From: Microcaldota archaeon
GTDB lineage: Archaea > Micrarchaeota > Micrarchaeia > Micrarchaeales > CABMGC01
Reading direction: 5' to 3'
DNA: 32,522 nt
Assembly (NCBI GenBank): GCA_023270055.1
Contig: JAGDYB010000005.1
Location: 15,636 to 48,157, forward strand
Positions within the stretch are counted from its first letter, which is position 1; every line of letters starts with the position of its first letter. A program made the translations under genes and the position numbers. Below the pieces are notes generated by a model that was given only the letters and a program-made list of their open reading frames with translations, made no database searches and was not told the DNA's origin. This document shows, one piece after another, positions 15,746 to 22,925 of the stretch.

Positions 15746-16624
15746 TCATGTGAGATTGCCGAGCGGAACGAAAGAAACATTGCTATATGCTATAGCGTTA
15801 TAGAGGTGGCCGCTGTAATCATCTAGATTGCCGTTAAGCGGGTACCAAGCGACGAGATCGGTAAATATTGGGAGGCTTGTGCCAACTCCCGTGCTGTACA
15901 ACTGCTCAATTTGGCTGCTTGAAAGCGAGATATTGTAGATCTGCACATCAGACAACAGACCGTCGTATCCTACGTTAAAGTTGTTGCTGGAGAAGGGAAA
16001 TACTGAAGACAGAAGAAGAGAGGTGCTGTTGGATACCCACATTTTCTTTGAGGCGCTGTTGAACAGCAGAGGAATGAAAGTGTTATTATAAAGCTTGCCA
16101 TTTATGTAAATGCCCAAAGTATTGTTGCTGTTGAGTGTTTCGGCAATGAATATCCACTTGTTCATGTAATTGAAGGGGATCAAAGACATTAAGCAATCTT
16201 TAGAATTAGAGCACACTATAACTGAAAGGTTGCCTGCGCCGCTCCATGAGGTGACAACTTGCGGAAATCCTCCCGAACCTGAAAGCTGAAATATTTGCTC
16301 CGAGTACTTGCTGCCGTTTATGCCGTTTCCTATGCGCTTAGGGTACATCCAGAAGCTTATAGAAAACGTATTGTTAAAGTCGCTGCTGATGGCGCTTGAC
16401 ATATAGCTGATTGTTTTGCTGGTAGTGTTAAATCCTGCTGCTTCTGAGATGTTCATTGGAGGTATTGTGGTAAAGGTTGATGTTGGCGGAACTGTTGTAG
16501 TGTTCGCCAAAGTTGTCTTAACAGTGCTTGTGGGTGCAACCGTCCTCATACTGAATAATATAATTGCTATCACCAATACTATAATCAATATGGCAATTAT
16601 CGTCACCAAAAACAGATTTTGCAT
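15746..16624 (-). CDS. Membrane-anchored extracellular LamG/concanavalin-like protein
   Basis: The 292-residue protein begins with a 20-odd residue hydrophobic anchor (about 4-27), then a Thr/Pro/Val-rich stretch (about 28-56) typical of an extracellular stalk, and a domain of about 230 residues. Signatures of the LamG/concanavalin-like jelly roll are ISFWMYPKRIG, GKLYNNTF, YDGLLSDVQIYNISLSSSQIEQLYSTG and the terminal VAWYPLNGNLDDYSGH. Such domains bind sugars or proteins outside the cell. Several Asn-X-Ser/Thr sites suggest N-glycosylation. TTAATATAG about 27 nt before the ATG fits a leaderless mRNA, and an inverted repeat (AACATTT/AAATGTT, 16653-16668) sits just upstream of that box. Its binding target cannot be read. 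Confidence 0.8.
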   Translation of the reverse strand: MQNLFLVTIIAILIIVLVIAIILFSMRTVAPTSTVKTTLANTTTVPPTSTFTTIPPMNISEAAGFNTTSKTISYMSSAISSDFNNTFSISFWMYPKRIGNGINGSKYSEQIFQLSGSGGFPQVVTSWSGAGNLSVIVCSNSKDCLMSLIPFNYMNKWIFIAETLNSNNTLGIYINGKLYNNTFIPLLFNSASKKMWVSNSTSLLLSSVFPFSSNNFNVGYDGLLSDVQIYNISLSSSQIEQLYSTGVGTSLPIFTDLVAWYPLNGNLDDYSGHLYNAIAYSNVSFVPLGNLT

Positions 16625-16652
16625 TGCCTCACTCGTATATTATCACTATATT

Positions 16653-16668
16653 AACATTTAAAAATGTT
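16653..16668. repeat. Inverted repeat upstream of the LamG gene
   Basis: AACATTT and AAATGTT form 7-bp arms around two A residues. The element abuts the likely TATA box of the minus-strand LamG gene, a position where regulators often bind in archaea. It is AT-rich, so chance is a real possibility. Confidence 0.35.
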
Positions 16669-16749
16669 GCCCTGCCTATCATGGCACCTGCACGTTTTTG
16701 CGCATGCGCTGAATGGTTGCAAACGTATCCGAATTGTCAGGCTTTCGTT

Positions 16750-16788
16750 GCCAATCGTATGCTGTGAAAAAGATAAAAAGTATATAAA
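16750..16788 (+). promoter_or_regulatory. Mevalonate kinase promoter with candidate operator
   Basis: TATATAAA at 16781-16788 is centred about 24 nt before the ATG at 16808, consistent with a leaderless mRNA; there is no ribosome-binding sequence. Upstream, 16750-16769 contains AATCGTATGC (16753-16762), identical to the core of the palindrome before the decarboxylase operon. Over the 20-bp palindrome window 14 positions agree, though the right arm is degenerate here. Confidence 0.5.
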
Positions 16789-16807
16789 CGAACAAATATT
16801 AGATTAA

Positions 16808-17863
16808 ATGGAAAATGTCGAGGCACCAGCGGTCATAAAACTTCTTGGGGAGCACGCAGTGGTATATGGAAGGCTTTCGGTTGCCGCTGCAATTTCGCTT
16901 TATGCTGAGGCTTCAATGGAGAAGAGTGGCAGTGAATACCTAAAAATAAGGCTTGAGGATCTGGGCTTAGAAGGTACTTTCAGCAACGAGCAGCTAAAGA
17001 AGCTGGGCGCTGACTATGAAGGCAGAAAGAGCATAGTCGAGTACATAGAAGAAGAGCGGAATATAGACAGAAAGCTCCTTCCTTTCGCAACAATAGCCGC
17101 AAGGATAGCCAAAGAGCTTGACATGGACATGTCTGGCATCGATATAACGATTAGGTCGCACATACCTATGGGCAAGGGCCTTGCGAGCAGCGCTGCAGCT
17201 TCAACCGCTTTTGCGGTGTGTCTGATAAAAGAGTATTCAGAAAGAACAAAGAAAGTCGTGGACAGCGAAATAGCGATTGATATTGCAAGGGACGGGGAAA
17301 GGATAGTTCATGCCAATGAAAATGCAGGAAAGATCGATGTGAGCACTTCGTATCTTGGTGGCATAGTGAGCTATAGCGCAAGCGCTGGGGCGAAGAAGGA
17401 AAGCGCAGCAGTAGACTTCAAGATAGTATTGATAGACACAGGACCGAAGAAAAGCACCGCAGAAACTGTAGGTCACGTCACCGAATTGTACAATAGAAAT
17501 AGAGGGTATGTAGAAGGTATTATGGACAAGATTGACAAATGCAGTAACATCGGGCTTCACGCAATAAAGATGGGGGACACAAGGCTCTTAGGCAGATACA
17601 TGTTCATAGACCATCACCTTCTTAGCCAGCTTGGCGTGTCTAGCGAAAGGCTGGACATGGCCGTCGAAGCCGCTGAAAAGAGTAGTGCATACGGTGCCAA
17701 GCTAAGCGGCGGCGGAGGAGGGGGAATCGCAATCGCCATAACAGACAAGGAAAGCCAATTGATTGGGAGCTTGGCCAAGCTAAATATGGAAGCAAGAGCA
17801 GTTGCCATAACAGATAAGGGAGCATCTGCGGTGCTGAAGGCAAGAAAGTTGCAAAATGCTTGA
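16808..17863 (+). CDS. mvk: Mevalonate kinase (GHMP family)
   Basis: This 351-residue GHMP kinase should phosphorylate mevalonate to mevalonate 5-phosphate, the substrate of the phosphomevalonate dehydratase encoded 3 kb away. Motif 1 is APAVIKLLGEHAVVYG (K11, E15, H16), the ATP-binding loop is MGKGLASSAAAS (residues 121-132), the catalytic-base region is ENAGKIDVSTSYLGG (D178) and motif 3 is AKLSGGGGGGIAIAI. Length is normal for archaeal mevalonate kinases. The PSGID form of motif 2 common in bacterial and eukaryotic enzymes is replaced by AGKID, but the Asp is kept. It is transcribed alone, from its own TATA box, divergent from the LamG gene. Confidence 0.93.
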   Translation: MENVEAPAVIKLLGEHAVVYGRLSVAAAISLYAEASMEKSGSEYLKIRLEDLGLEGTFSNEQLKKLGADYEGRKSIVEYIEEERNIDRKLLPFATIAARIAKELDMDMSGIDITIRSHIPMGKGLASSAAASTAFAVCLIKEYSERTKKVVDSEIAIDIARDGERIVHANENAGKIDVSTSYLGGIVSYSASAGAKKESAAVDFKIVLIDTGPKKSTAETVGHVTELYNRNRGYVEGIMDKIDKCSNIGLHAIKMGDTRLLGRYMFIDHHLLSQLGVSSERLDMAVEAAEKSSAYGAKLSGGGGGGIAIAITDKESQLIGSLAKLNMEARAVAITDKGASAVLKARKLQNA

Positions 17864-18000
17864 GCAAAAGCCTTGGCCGCAGTATACAACATGCTTGACT
17901 TGTCAGGCAAAATATGCACAGCAAGCCAGTATACAGCAACAGCTACAGATAAAAATCTGCACTCCTTTATTTATTATACATGCAGATGCTGTGAAAGTTT

Positions 18001-19674
18001 TTGCTTAGTGATGCAGTGTCGGGTGCGCCGAAAATCAATCGTGGTATCGCAACGGTAACCCTTGCCATAATAATTTTGCTTTCGCTCGCCCTTATATACT
18101 GCGGCTATTATGGTGTCCTCGGCTCTGACGAGGTATTCTACAGCGAGCTTGCGCATATGTTAGAGTCCAGAGGATTTGGGCTTGCCATGTCGCAAAACAT
18201 AGATGCTACTAAATACCTCACATTTTCCGGAACGGCCTTGTTCTTCAAACTTTTGGGACCGTCGAACTTCTCTTACGTTTTGTATGGCGCTATACTTTAC
18301 GCTGCGACCATAGTTGTAATTTTTTTAATTGGGAACAAGCTGCGCGGAAGTTTTGTTGGCCTTCTTGCTTCTTTTATTTATGCTACGCTTCCTTTGGGCA
18401 TATACCAAGTTGCAAGAGGTGGCGATGATTCGGTAATGGCATTCTTTGCGAGCACTGCGATTCTGTTTTTTCTATATGCGATGGACAGGAAGCAAAGACA
18501 AGCACTTAACAATTTGTTCTCGCTTTTGACCGGATTCACTGCCATAATAGGCATACTATCTGTTTCTGAAGAAGTGCTCGTGCTTGTACCAATGGCAATA
18601 GCTGCCACCTTCCTGCTGATAAAAAGCGAGGAGAGGAGTAGATATGCAAAGGGGCTTGGCTATGGGATACTAGGTATTATCGTTGGCGCGCTTGCTATAG
18701 TTGGGGTTGGGTATTTTGTATACGGAAGACCTGCTTATATTTTTTCTACACTCGTTAACAACTACAACCAGTCGATTGATGAGATGCTCGTTGGAAACGA
18801 GACAATACCTTTTTCCTACGGATTCGACAACTATATGGAAGCTATGTTCCCAAACATGCTCAGCAAAAATGGGACTTACGTCAACAACGGGGTAACATTC
18901 CCCTATTATGTAGGCAAGATCGAGCTTGGATGGTATTTTTACCTTGCGGTGGTTATGGCTGCGGTTGCACTTTTAAGAAAGGATAAGAGCTTGGCGATGC
19001 CTGGTCTGTGGGCACTATCGATTTTCATATACCTTTCCTTTGGAACGATGAGCCTAAGCAGGTACGTGCAGATTGACCTTGGAGTGCCGTTCCTGAGATA
19101 TCTAATGATAATAATGCCTGCCATATCTTTGATAATAGCGCTTGGACTTTTTGACATAGCGACATTAAAAAGTGGGCATGGTAGAAAAAGAACAGGAAAG
19201 GCAGCATATTTTTGGACTGACATGCTGCAGCCCCAAAAAATAGCAGTGCTTGCTGTCATTGTATTGTTTGTGGCAAGCAACATATATAGCATAGATGCAA
19301 TAAAGCTTGCAATGTATAATTACACTTTTCCCTTTCCAGAAATTGGAAGTTATGTCAATACGCTGCCCAAAAATTCAAGCATTGCAATAATATGGAATGA
19401 AAGTACACTTCCGCTGCCTGTGCAAGTATATACAGATTATGACTACAACTTTTCTTCGGTTTACTATAAAGAAATCAACTGCAGTATGCTGCACAGATAC
19501 AACTATTTCATAACTATACTTAACAGCACGTTACAAAACATGTGCAACTTAACGCTTGTTTACAAGTCGCCTCAATACGCAATGCAGCACAATAGCTACT
19601 CACTCCTCGGCCGGTACAACTTGATGCTCGGCATAAATAATAATACAATATTCGCCATTTATAAGACAAAATGA
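18001..19674 (+). CDS. Multi-pass GT-C (PMT/ArnT-like) glycosyltransferase
   Basis: The 557-residue protein has about a dozen hydrophobic helices and the first-loop acidic motif of GT-C enzymes right after helix 1 (GSDEVFYSELAHML). These use lipid-linked sugars (dolichyl-phosphate type in archaea) and transfer them to proteins or lipids on the outer membrane face. The C-terminal 110 residues are soluble, outside, with Cys and Asn-X-Ser/Thr sites. The frame opens with TTG at 18001 (26-28 nt after a TTATTTATTATA box); GTG at 18016 is an equally possible start. A shared FGTMSLSRY stretch ties it to the protein at 25280-27010. The A+T content rises from here on. Substrate unknown. Confidence 0.8.
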   Translation: MLSDAVSGAPKINRGIATVTLAIIILLSLALIYCGYYGVLGSDEVFYSELAHMLESRGFGLAMSQNIDATKYLTFSGTALFFKLLGPSNFSYVLYGAILYAATIVVIFLIGNKLRGSFVGLLASFIYATLPLGIYQVARGGDDSVMAFFASTAILFFLYAMDRKQRQALNNLFSLLTGFTAIIGILSVSEEVLVLVPMAIAATFLLIKSEERSRYAKGLGYGILGIIVGALAIVGVGYFVYGRPAYIFSTLVNNYNQSIDEMLVGNETIPFSYGFDNYMEAMFPNMLSKNGTYVNNGVTFPYYVGKIELGWYFYLAVVMAAVALLRKDKSLAMPGLWALSIFIYLSFGTMSLSRYVQIDLGVPFLRYLMIIMPAISLIIALGLFDIATLKSGHGRKRTGKAAYFWTDMLQPQKIAVLAVIVLFVASNIYSIDAIKLAMYNYTFPFPEIGSYVNTLPKNSSIAIIWNESTLPLPVQVYTDYDYNFSSVYYKEINCSMLHRYNYFITILNSTLQNMCNLTLVYKSPQYAMQHNSYSLLGRYNLMLGINNNTIFAIYKTK

Positions 19675-19974
19675 AGTGAGGGTTAAGTTCTCATAAATCC
19701 ACCGCGCGCCAGGGCATTCGCTGGCAATGCCTGACCTGAGTGCCTGTTAATAACTATTTCACATCTTCGGCATCGGATGCCTCTTAAACAATAGCATTTA
19801 CTGCAAATTGCCACAATTTTCCGTGTATCCGCCCGAATTTGGCGGAAGCAGGAAATTAACCTGCAGTGTATGTTGCAGCTTTATCATAAAAGATTATAAA
19901 TATCTACTTTCTTTATTTCTGGTAAGTGCAAAGTGTTTCCAACGCAAGATTGAAGCTTAAAAAGGCAGATAGGA
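19675..19974. other. 300-nt intergenic region with three hairpins and a promoter
   Basis: No gene is seen. Three short inverted repeats occur in order: GGCATT/AATGCC (19713-19731), GGCAT/ATGCC with a 3-nt loop (19769-19781) and TCCGCC/GGCGGA (19828-19846). TATAAATA at 19895-19902 would start the next glycosyltransferase mRNA with a leader of about 50 nt, longer than most genes here. The hairpins may act in termination or form an unrecognised RNA; there is no sequence match that I can name. Confidence 0.4.
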
Positions 19975-21564
19975 ATGGATAAACGAAACGACAACATTGC
20001 AGTTTTTACCAGCCTACTTATAGTTATAGTGCTTGGACTGCTGCTTGCAATGTATGCCTATGCTGGTCCAGATCCGGCATATGATGATGCCACTTATATA
20101 TTACAAGCACACTATATGGCAATGGGTAATTTTTATGATGTTTTGACTAACGTATTTACTTTTTCATTTATGGAAGTAGTTCCATACGCAATCTCATTCT
20201 ACTTATTCGGATATGGCACCACGCAAGCGGTTGTTGCAAGTTTATGTGAATATTTTCTACTAATAATCCTGACCTTTCTTTTGGCAAAAAGAATTATAGA
20301 CAAGAAGTATGCAGTATTGGCAGCGTTTTTTACAGCAATAACTCCATTTGTTGTCCTCTATGCGACAAGGGTACTGCCCGACATGATACTTGGCATATTC
20401 ATAGCCTTAGCATTATATTTTTACGCCTCTACAAAAAAAAATAAATTAGATTATTTTGTCCTTGGTATTATTTTGTCGTTAAGTATATATGCAAAAACGG
20501 AAGCGTTTGCCTTTTTGGGATTTTTTGGCTTTTTTATTTTTGTGGAGATCTTTTACAGCTCGTTTCGGCACAACAGAAAAGGCAGCGCTGCTTCATACAT
20601 AAATAACAGCTTGCTGTTCGGAAGCTTTGTTTTAGGGATATTGATAGGGTTATTTGTTTATTTTTTCATATATTACATTTATGTAAGAAGCCCATTCTTC
20701 ATTTTTACCCATTATACGCTTTATTCAGGGGATCTATTTTCAAACATAATGATACTAAATCCTTTCACGAGCGCGGTGTACTTTCTTGAAACGTTTTCGA
20801 TCGGCCTGCTGTTCTATTTTTTTATCGCTGGGGGAGTAGTAGCAATACTTAAAAAGAACACTAAAGCAGCAATAATATTCTCAGCGACTTTCTTTTTTGT
20901 ACTGTATTTGATATTCGGGAGTAGTAGCCTTACCAATTATGTGGTTGTTTCTGTATCTACCCGTTTTTTTGCTGCGGTAGTAGCTCCGCTTGCCACACTT
21001 TCTGCTTATTTGGTCAGGGAGGTCTCAAATAAAGCGTTCAAGATTACAGGAAGCAGTATTATAAAATATTTATCGATGATTTTGTTGGTACTTGCAATTG
21101 TATTATATGATGCGCAGCAGATCTACCTAATTACAGTTTACTACAACTCAGCTATTGAATATAAGAGCACTATTTTTCATGATGCAGCTAGATATATAGA
21201 GAATACATCAAATGCGCCTACATATGTGTATTGCATCACAGGACGCGGTTTCAATATAGTTTCGATAAGCTTCTCAAATTTTGAATTTAAATTCAACCGG
21301 AATTATACGGCGCTATCAATATTTCCAAATGAATCTTATGGAGCAAAAGGCATGTGCAATGAAAGTATTCTGCAGGCCAAAGGGATCAGCTCCTTTCTTT
21401 TCGGCATTAACTTAAACGCAAGCAATAACAGCTATGTGAAGGCATGGTTGGATAATTCGTGCAGCTTGTCATTTGTAAAACAGTATGGAAGCAAGTCGAA
21501 TTTCTTCATAGATATTTATAGAGTTTATCCCACAAAAAACATTTCCCAAAGTTCGCCTGAATGA
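19975..21564 (+). CDS. Multi-pass GT-C glycosyltransferase-like protein
   Basis: This 529-residue membrane protein resembles the preceding gene in layout: one N-terminal helix, an exposed acidic motif (GPDPAYDDATYILQAHYM, residues about 30-47), about ten further helices, and a soluble extracellular C-terminus of about 130 residues with Cys and glycosylation motifs. The DD pair fits the catalytic position of PMT/ArnT-like GT-C enzymes. The ATG at 19975 is preceded by AGGA, a weak ribosome-binding site. Its sugar donor and acceptor are unknown. The codon bias is strongly A/T-rich. The stop overlaps a possible 53-codon frame (ATGA). Confidence 0.76.
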   Translation: MDKRNDNIAVFTSLLIVIVLGLLLAMYAYAGPDPAYDDATYILQAHYMAMGNFYDVLTNVFTFSFMEVVPYAISFYLFGYGTTQAVVASLCEYFLLIILTFLLAKRIIDKKYAVLAAFFTAITPFVVLYATRVLPDMILGIFIALALYFYASTKKNKLDYFVLGIILSLSIYAKTEAFAFLGFFGFFIFVEIFYSSFRHNRKGSAASYINNSLLFGSFVLGILIGLFVYFFIYYIYVRSPFFIFTHYTLYSGDLFSNIMILNPFTSAVYFLETFSIGLLFYFFIAGGVVAILKKNTKAAIIFSATFFFVLYLIFGSSSLTNYVVVSVSTRFFAAVVAPLATLSAYLVREVSNKAFKITGSSIIKYLSMILLVLAIVLYDAQQIYLITVYYNSAIEYKSTIFHDAARYIENTSNAPTYVYCITGRGFNIVSISFSNFEFKFNRNYTALSIFPNESYGAKGMCNESILQAKGISSFLFGINLNASNNSYVKAWLDNSCSLSFVKQYGSKSNFFIDIYRVYPTKNISQSSPE

Positions 21565-21722
21565 ATCAGATAGTTCTTCTGCAACGCCTTACACATCTGC
21601 CTGTTGCAGACTGCGGTCGAGGCGACGAAGGAGCGGCTTTGCGGGCACGCTACCTCTTGCGTCCTTTCTATTTGCACCACAGCAAAAGGCATATTGGGCT
21701 CGGAAAGGATAAAAATATATAG
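21561..21722 (+). CDS. Possible 53-aa ORF overlapping the glycosyltransferase stop
   Basis: An ATG overlapping the previous stop (ATGA) opens 53 codons, rich in Arg and Leu (starts MNQIVLLQRL, ends GLGKDKNI). I see no known family, no helix and no start signal other than the overlap. Part of the frame (about 21610-21660) is much more G+C-rich than its surroundings, and a 7-bp inverted repeat CTGCAAC/GTTGCAG (21579-21609) lies in it, so the region may instead hold a terminator or RNA structure. Confidence 0.2.
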   Translation: MNQIVLLQRLTHLPVADCGRGDEGAALRARYLLRPFYLHHSKRHIGLGKDKNI

Positions 21723-21771
21723 TGAATAATAAAATAGCTTAAGCAGCTTAGAGTATGCTGTGAAGCATGCT

Positions 21772-21891
21772 GGCGAGGTAGCTCAGCTGGTTAGAGCGCT
21801 AGACTCATATGCAAAGCATGATGAGTTAGGAGCTTTACGCAATGACTGCTAAGATATCTAGAGGTCGTGGGTTCGACTCCCACCCTCGCCA
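21772..21891 (+). tRNA. tRNA-Met(CAU), elongator type, with 46-nt intron
   Basis: Exons 21772-21809 and 21856-21891 give a 74-nt cloverleaf: acceptor GGCGAGG/CCTCGCC, D stem GCTC/GAGC, anticodon stem CTAGA/TCTAG, anticodon CAT, T stem GTGGG/CCCAC, discriminator A, no CCA. The absence of the G-C-rich anticodon stem and of A1-U72 argues against initiator tRNA; a lysidine/agmatidine-type Ile tRNA is less likely by overall sequence. The intron (21810-21855) sits at 37/38. A bulge-helix-bulge can be drawn: outer helix CTAGA/TCTAG, central CTCA/TAAG with one C-A mismatch, 3-nt bulges TAT and ATA, inner GCA/TGC. A small hairpin (ATGCT/AGCAT) lies in the 5' leader just before base 1. Confidence 0.93.
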
Positions 21892-21910
21892 AGTTTTCTA
21901 ATCTACGCGT

Positions 21911-22147
21911 GAGTGGTGTGCCGTAGCCTCCCTTCTGTTTTAGATGGCATTTGACTAAGCGGCATATGCCTTGCACGCTCACCGCTTGCGCATCGGCGCG
22001 TTTCACCTGCTTCGCACGCTCGTAGCGTCATCGCAACATGTGCTTCGCAGTGCCGTTTCTGTTCCGAATTAGGCCTTAAGCCATGCAAGCTCTGCGTGGG
22101 GAGAGCTTCCTCAGTCGCAAGGACCGTAAGCCATCCGCACACCACTC
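21911..22147 (-). ncRNA. rnpB: RNase P RNA
   Basis: Read on the minus strand, this 237-nt region has the RNase P core. P1 is GAGTGGTGTG at the 5' end pairing with CACACCACTC at the 3' end. P2 is GATGGC (22130-22135) with GCCATC (21943-21948). Conserved region I appears as GAGGAAGCTCTCCCC and conserved region V as ACAGAAGGGAGGCTA. They pair as P4, GC-U-CUCCC with GGGAGGC (22099-22106 and 21926-21932), leaving one bulged U, the universal feature of P4. AACAGAAACG and GTGCAAGGC also recall conserved RNase P segments. It processes 5' ends of tRNAs. It is short for the family. A TATA-like TTTATATATT lies about 25 nt upstream; the 3' end faces the tRNA-Met end 19 nt away. Confidence 0.85.
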
Positions 22148-22168
22148 GTTTAATTGACTCAGGGAAAA

Positions 22169-22178
22169 TATATAAAAA
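22169..22178. promoter_or_regulatory. TATA element upstream of rnpB, possibly shared with the small membrane protein gene
   Basis: TATATAAAAA is centred about 25 nt from the 5' base of RNase P RNA (minus strand). On the plus strand it would start a transcript near 22198, just at the GGAGG ribosome-binding sequence of the next gene. A second box, ATATATAA at 22189-22196, could instead give a leaderless start at GTG 22217, so sharing is likely but not certain. Confidence 0.5.
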
Positions 22179-22216
22179 TACCATGCAGATATATAATAGG
22201 AGGAGTGGTAGATTTT

Positions 22217-22639
22217 GTGGAAAAAATATTAACATTTCTTATGCTAAGTCTCATGCTTGGCTCGCTTTCCGCACAAATACCCAGCAACACGGCGAACGGC
22301 ACCACGGTAAACAGCACGATAGTAAACCAGAGCTACAAGGTGCCGGAACCCTATTCTCTCATAGTTGCAATAATCATAATTGTATTTGTGGTTTGGCTTG
22401 GCTTTGTGTTCATAAAGGACATATTAAAGGTAATCGCCATACTGATACTTCTTGTCATACTTGCTTCCGTAGGGTATAGCTTCTTCACTACCGGCACGCT
22501 GAGCCTTAGCGGCGTAGCAGGTTACATAAACAGCATAATAGCCTTCTTTAAGTATATACTTGGAATTTCCCACGCCGTATCAAGTGCGATAAACACCACA
22601 GTGAAGAACACGAGCGGCATAATACCTAGCTCTGCGTAA
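22217..22639 (+). CDS. Small membrane protein with signal peptide, unknown function
   Basis: I do not recognise this protein. From the GTG at 22217 it has 140 residues: a signal-like N-terminus (MEKILTFLMLSLMLGSLSAQ), a short Asn/Thr/Ser-rich external stretch with glycosylation motifs, two closely spaced hydrophobic helices (about residues 50-70 and 73-92), and a third weaker one (about 105-125). GTG at 22205 is an alternative start; GGAGG at 22199-22203 lies 13 nt before 22217 and 1 nt before 22205. It could be a pilin-like or channel-like small protein; no motif decides. It stands alone between rnpB and the histone gene. Confidence 0.6.
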   Translation: MEKILTFLMLSLMLGSLSAQIPSNTANGTTVNSTIVNQSYKVPEPYSLIVAIIIIVFVVWLGFVFIKDILKVIAILILLVILASVGYSFFTTGTLSLSGVAGYINSIIAFFKYILGISHAVSSAINTTVKNTSGIIPSSA

Positions 22640-22691
22640 TTTGCCACCCCACCAGAATGCACCATACTTCAGAATGAGCCATGCTTGCATG

Positions 22692-22904
22692 TCATTCGGC
22701 TAGCTCGACATCTGATTTCTCGACAGTCTTGCGTTTCGCGTGCTCTGCAAGCCTGACCGCCTTCTTTGCCATAGAATAAGCAAACTTGTTTACCTTTTGG
22801 GTGTATTCGTCAAGAGCCTCCTCGCTCACCCTCTTAGCACCAGCTTCCTTGAATATCTTTCTAGCAGTCGATTTTGCAAGCATAAGATCAGCAGTTTCAT
22901 GCAT
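22692..22904 (-). CDS. Archaeal histone
   Basis: A 70-residue histone-fold protein that wraps DNA as dimers. The fold reads as helix 1 (LAKSTARKIFKEAG), loop 1 (AKRVSEEAL), the long helix 2 (LDEYTQKVNKFAYSMAKKAVRLAEHA), loop 2 (KRKTV) and a short helix 3 (KSDVELAE). Compared with HMfB-type histones, the last few basic residues after helix 3 are missing and a seven-residue N-terminal lead (MHETADL) is present. The ATG at 22904 is chosen by homology and because a TATA-like core is centred 26 nt upstream; the longer frame to 22991 would run through the promoter. It is divergent from the acetyltransferase gene. Confidence 0.93.
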   Translation of the reverse strand: MHETADLMLAKSTARKIFKEAGAKRVSEEALDEYTQKVNKFAYSMAKKAVRLAEHAKRKTVEKSDVELAE

Positions 22905-22925
22905 TGTCTGGCTTGATGATATAGA

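Noticed and set aside
15617-15826. A 69-codon plus-strand frame after tRNA-Gly(UCC)
   Set aside because: It runs into the LamG gene in antisense, is Lys/Arg/Cys-rich and has no ribosome-binding or TATA signal at a suitable distance.
21753-21764. GTATGCTGTGAA, a 12-mer shared by the mevalonate kinase promoter (16757-16768) and the tRNA-Met 5' leader
   Set aside because: A window this long is expected to contain dozens of chance 12-bp matches, and the tRNA copy is better explained as part of a local hairpin.
21810-21855. The tRNA-Met intron as a full box C/D guide RNA
   Set aside because: Only box C (ATGATGA) is convincing; no CTGA box D or D' is present at the needed position.
21903-22235. 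A 110-codon minus-strand frame over the rnpB region
   Set aside because: The region is explained by RNase P RNA pairings on the same strand, and the frame would cross the promoter.
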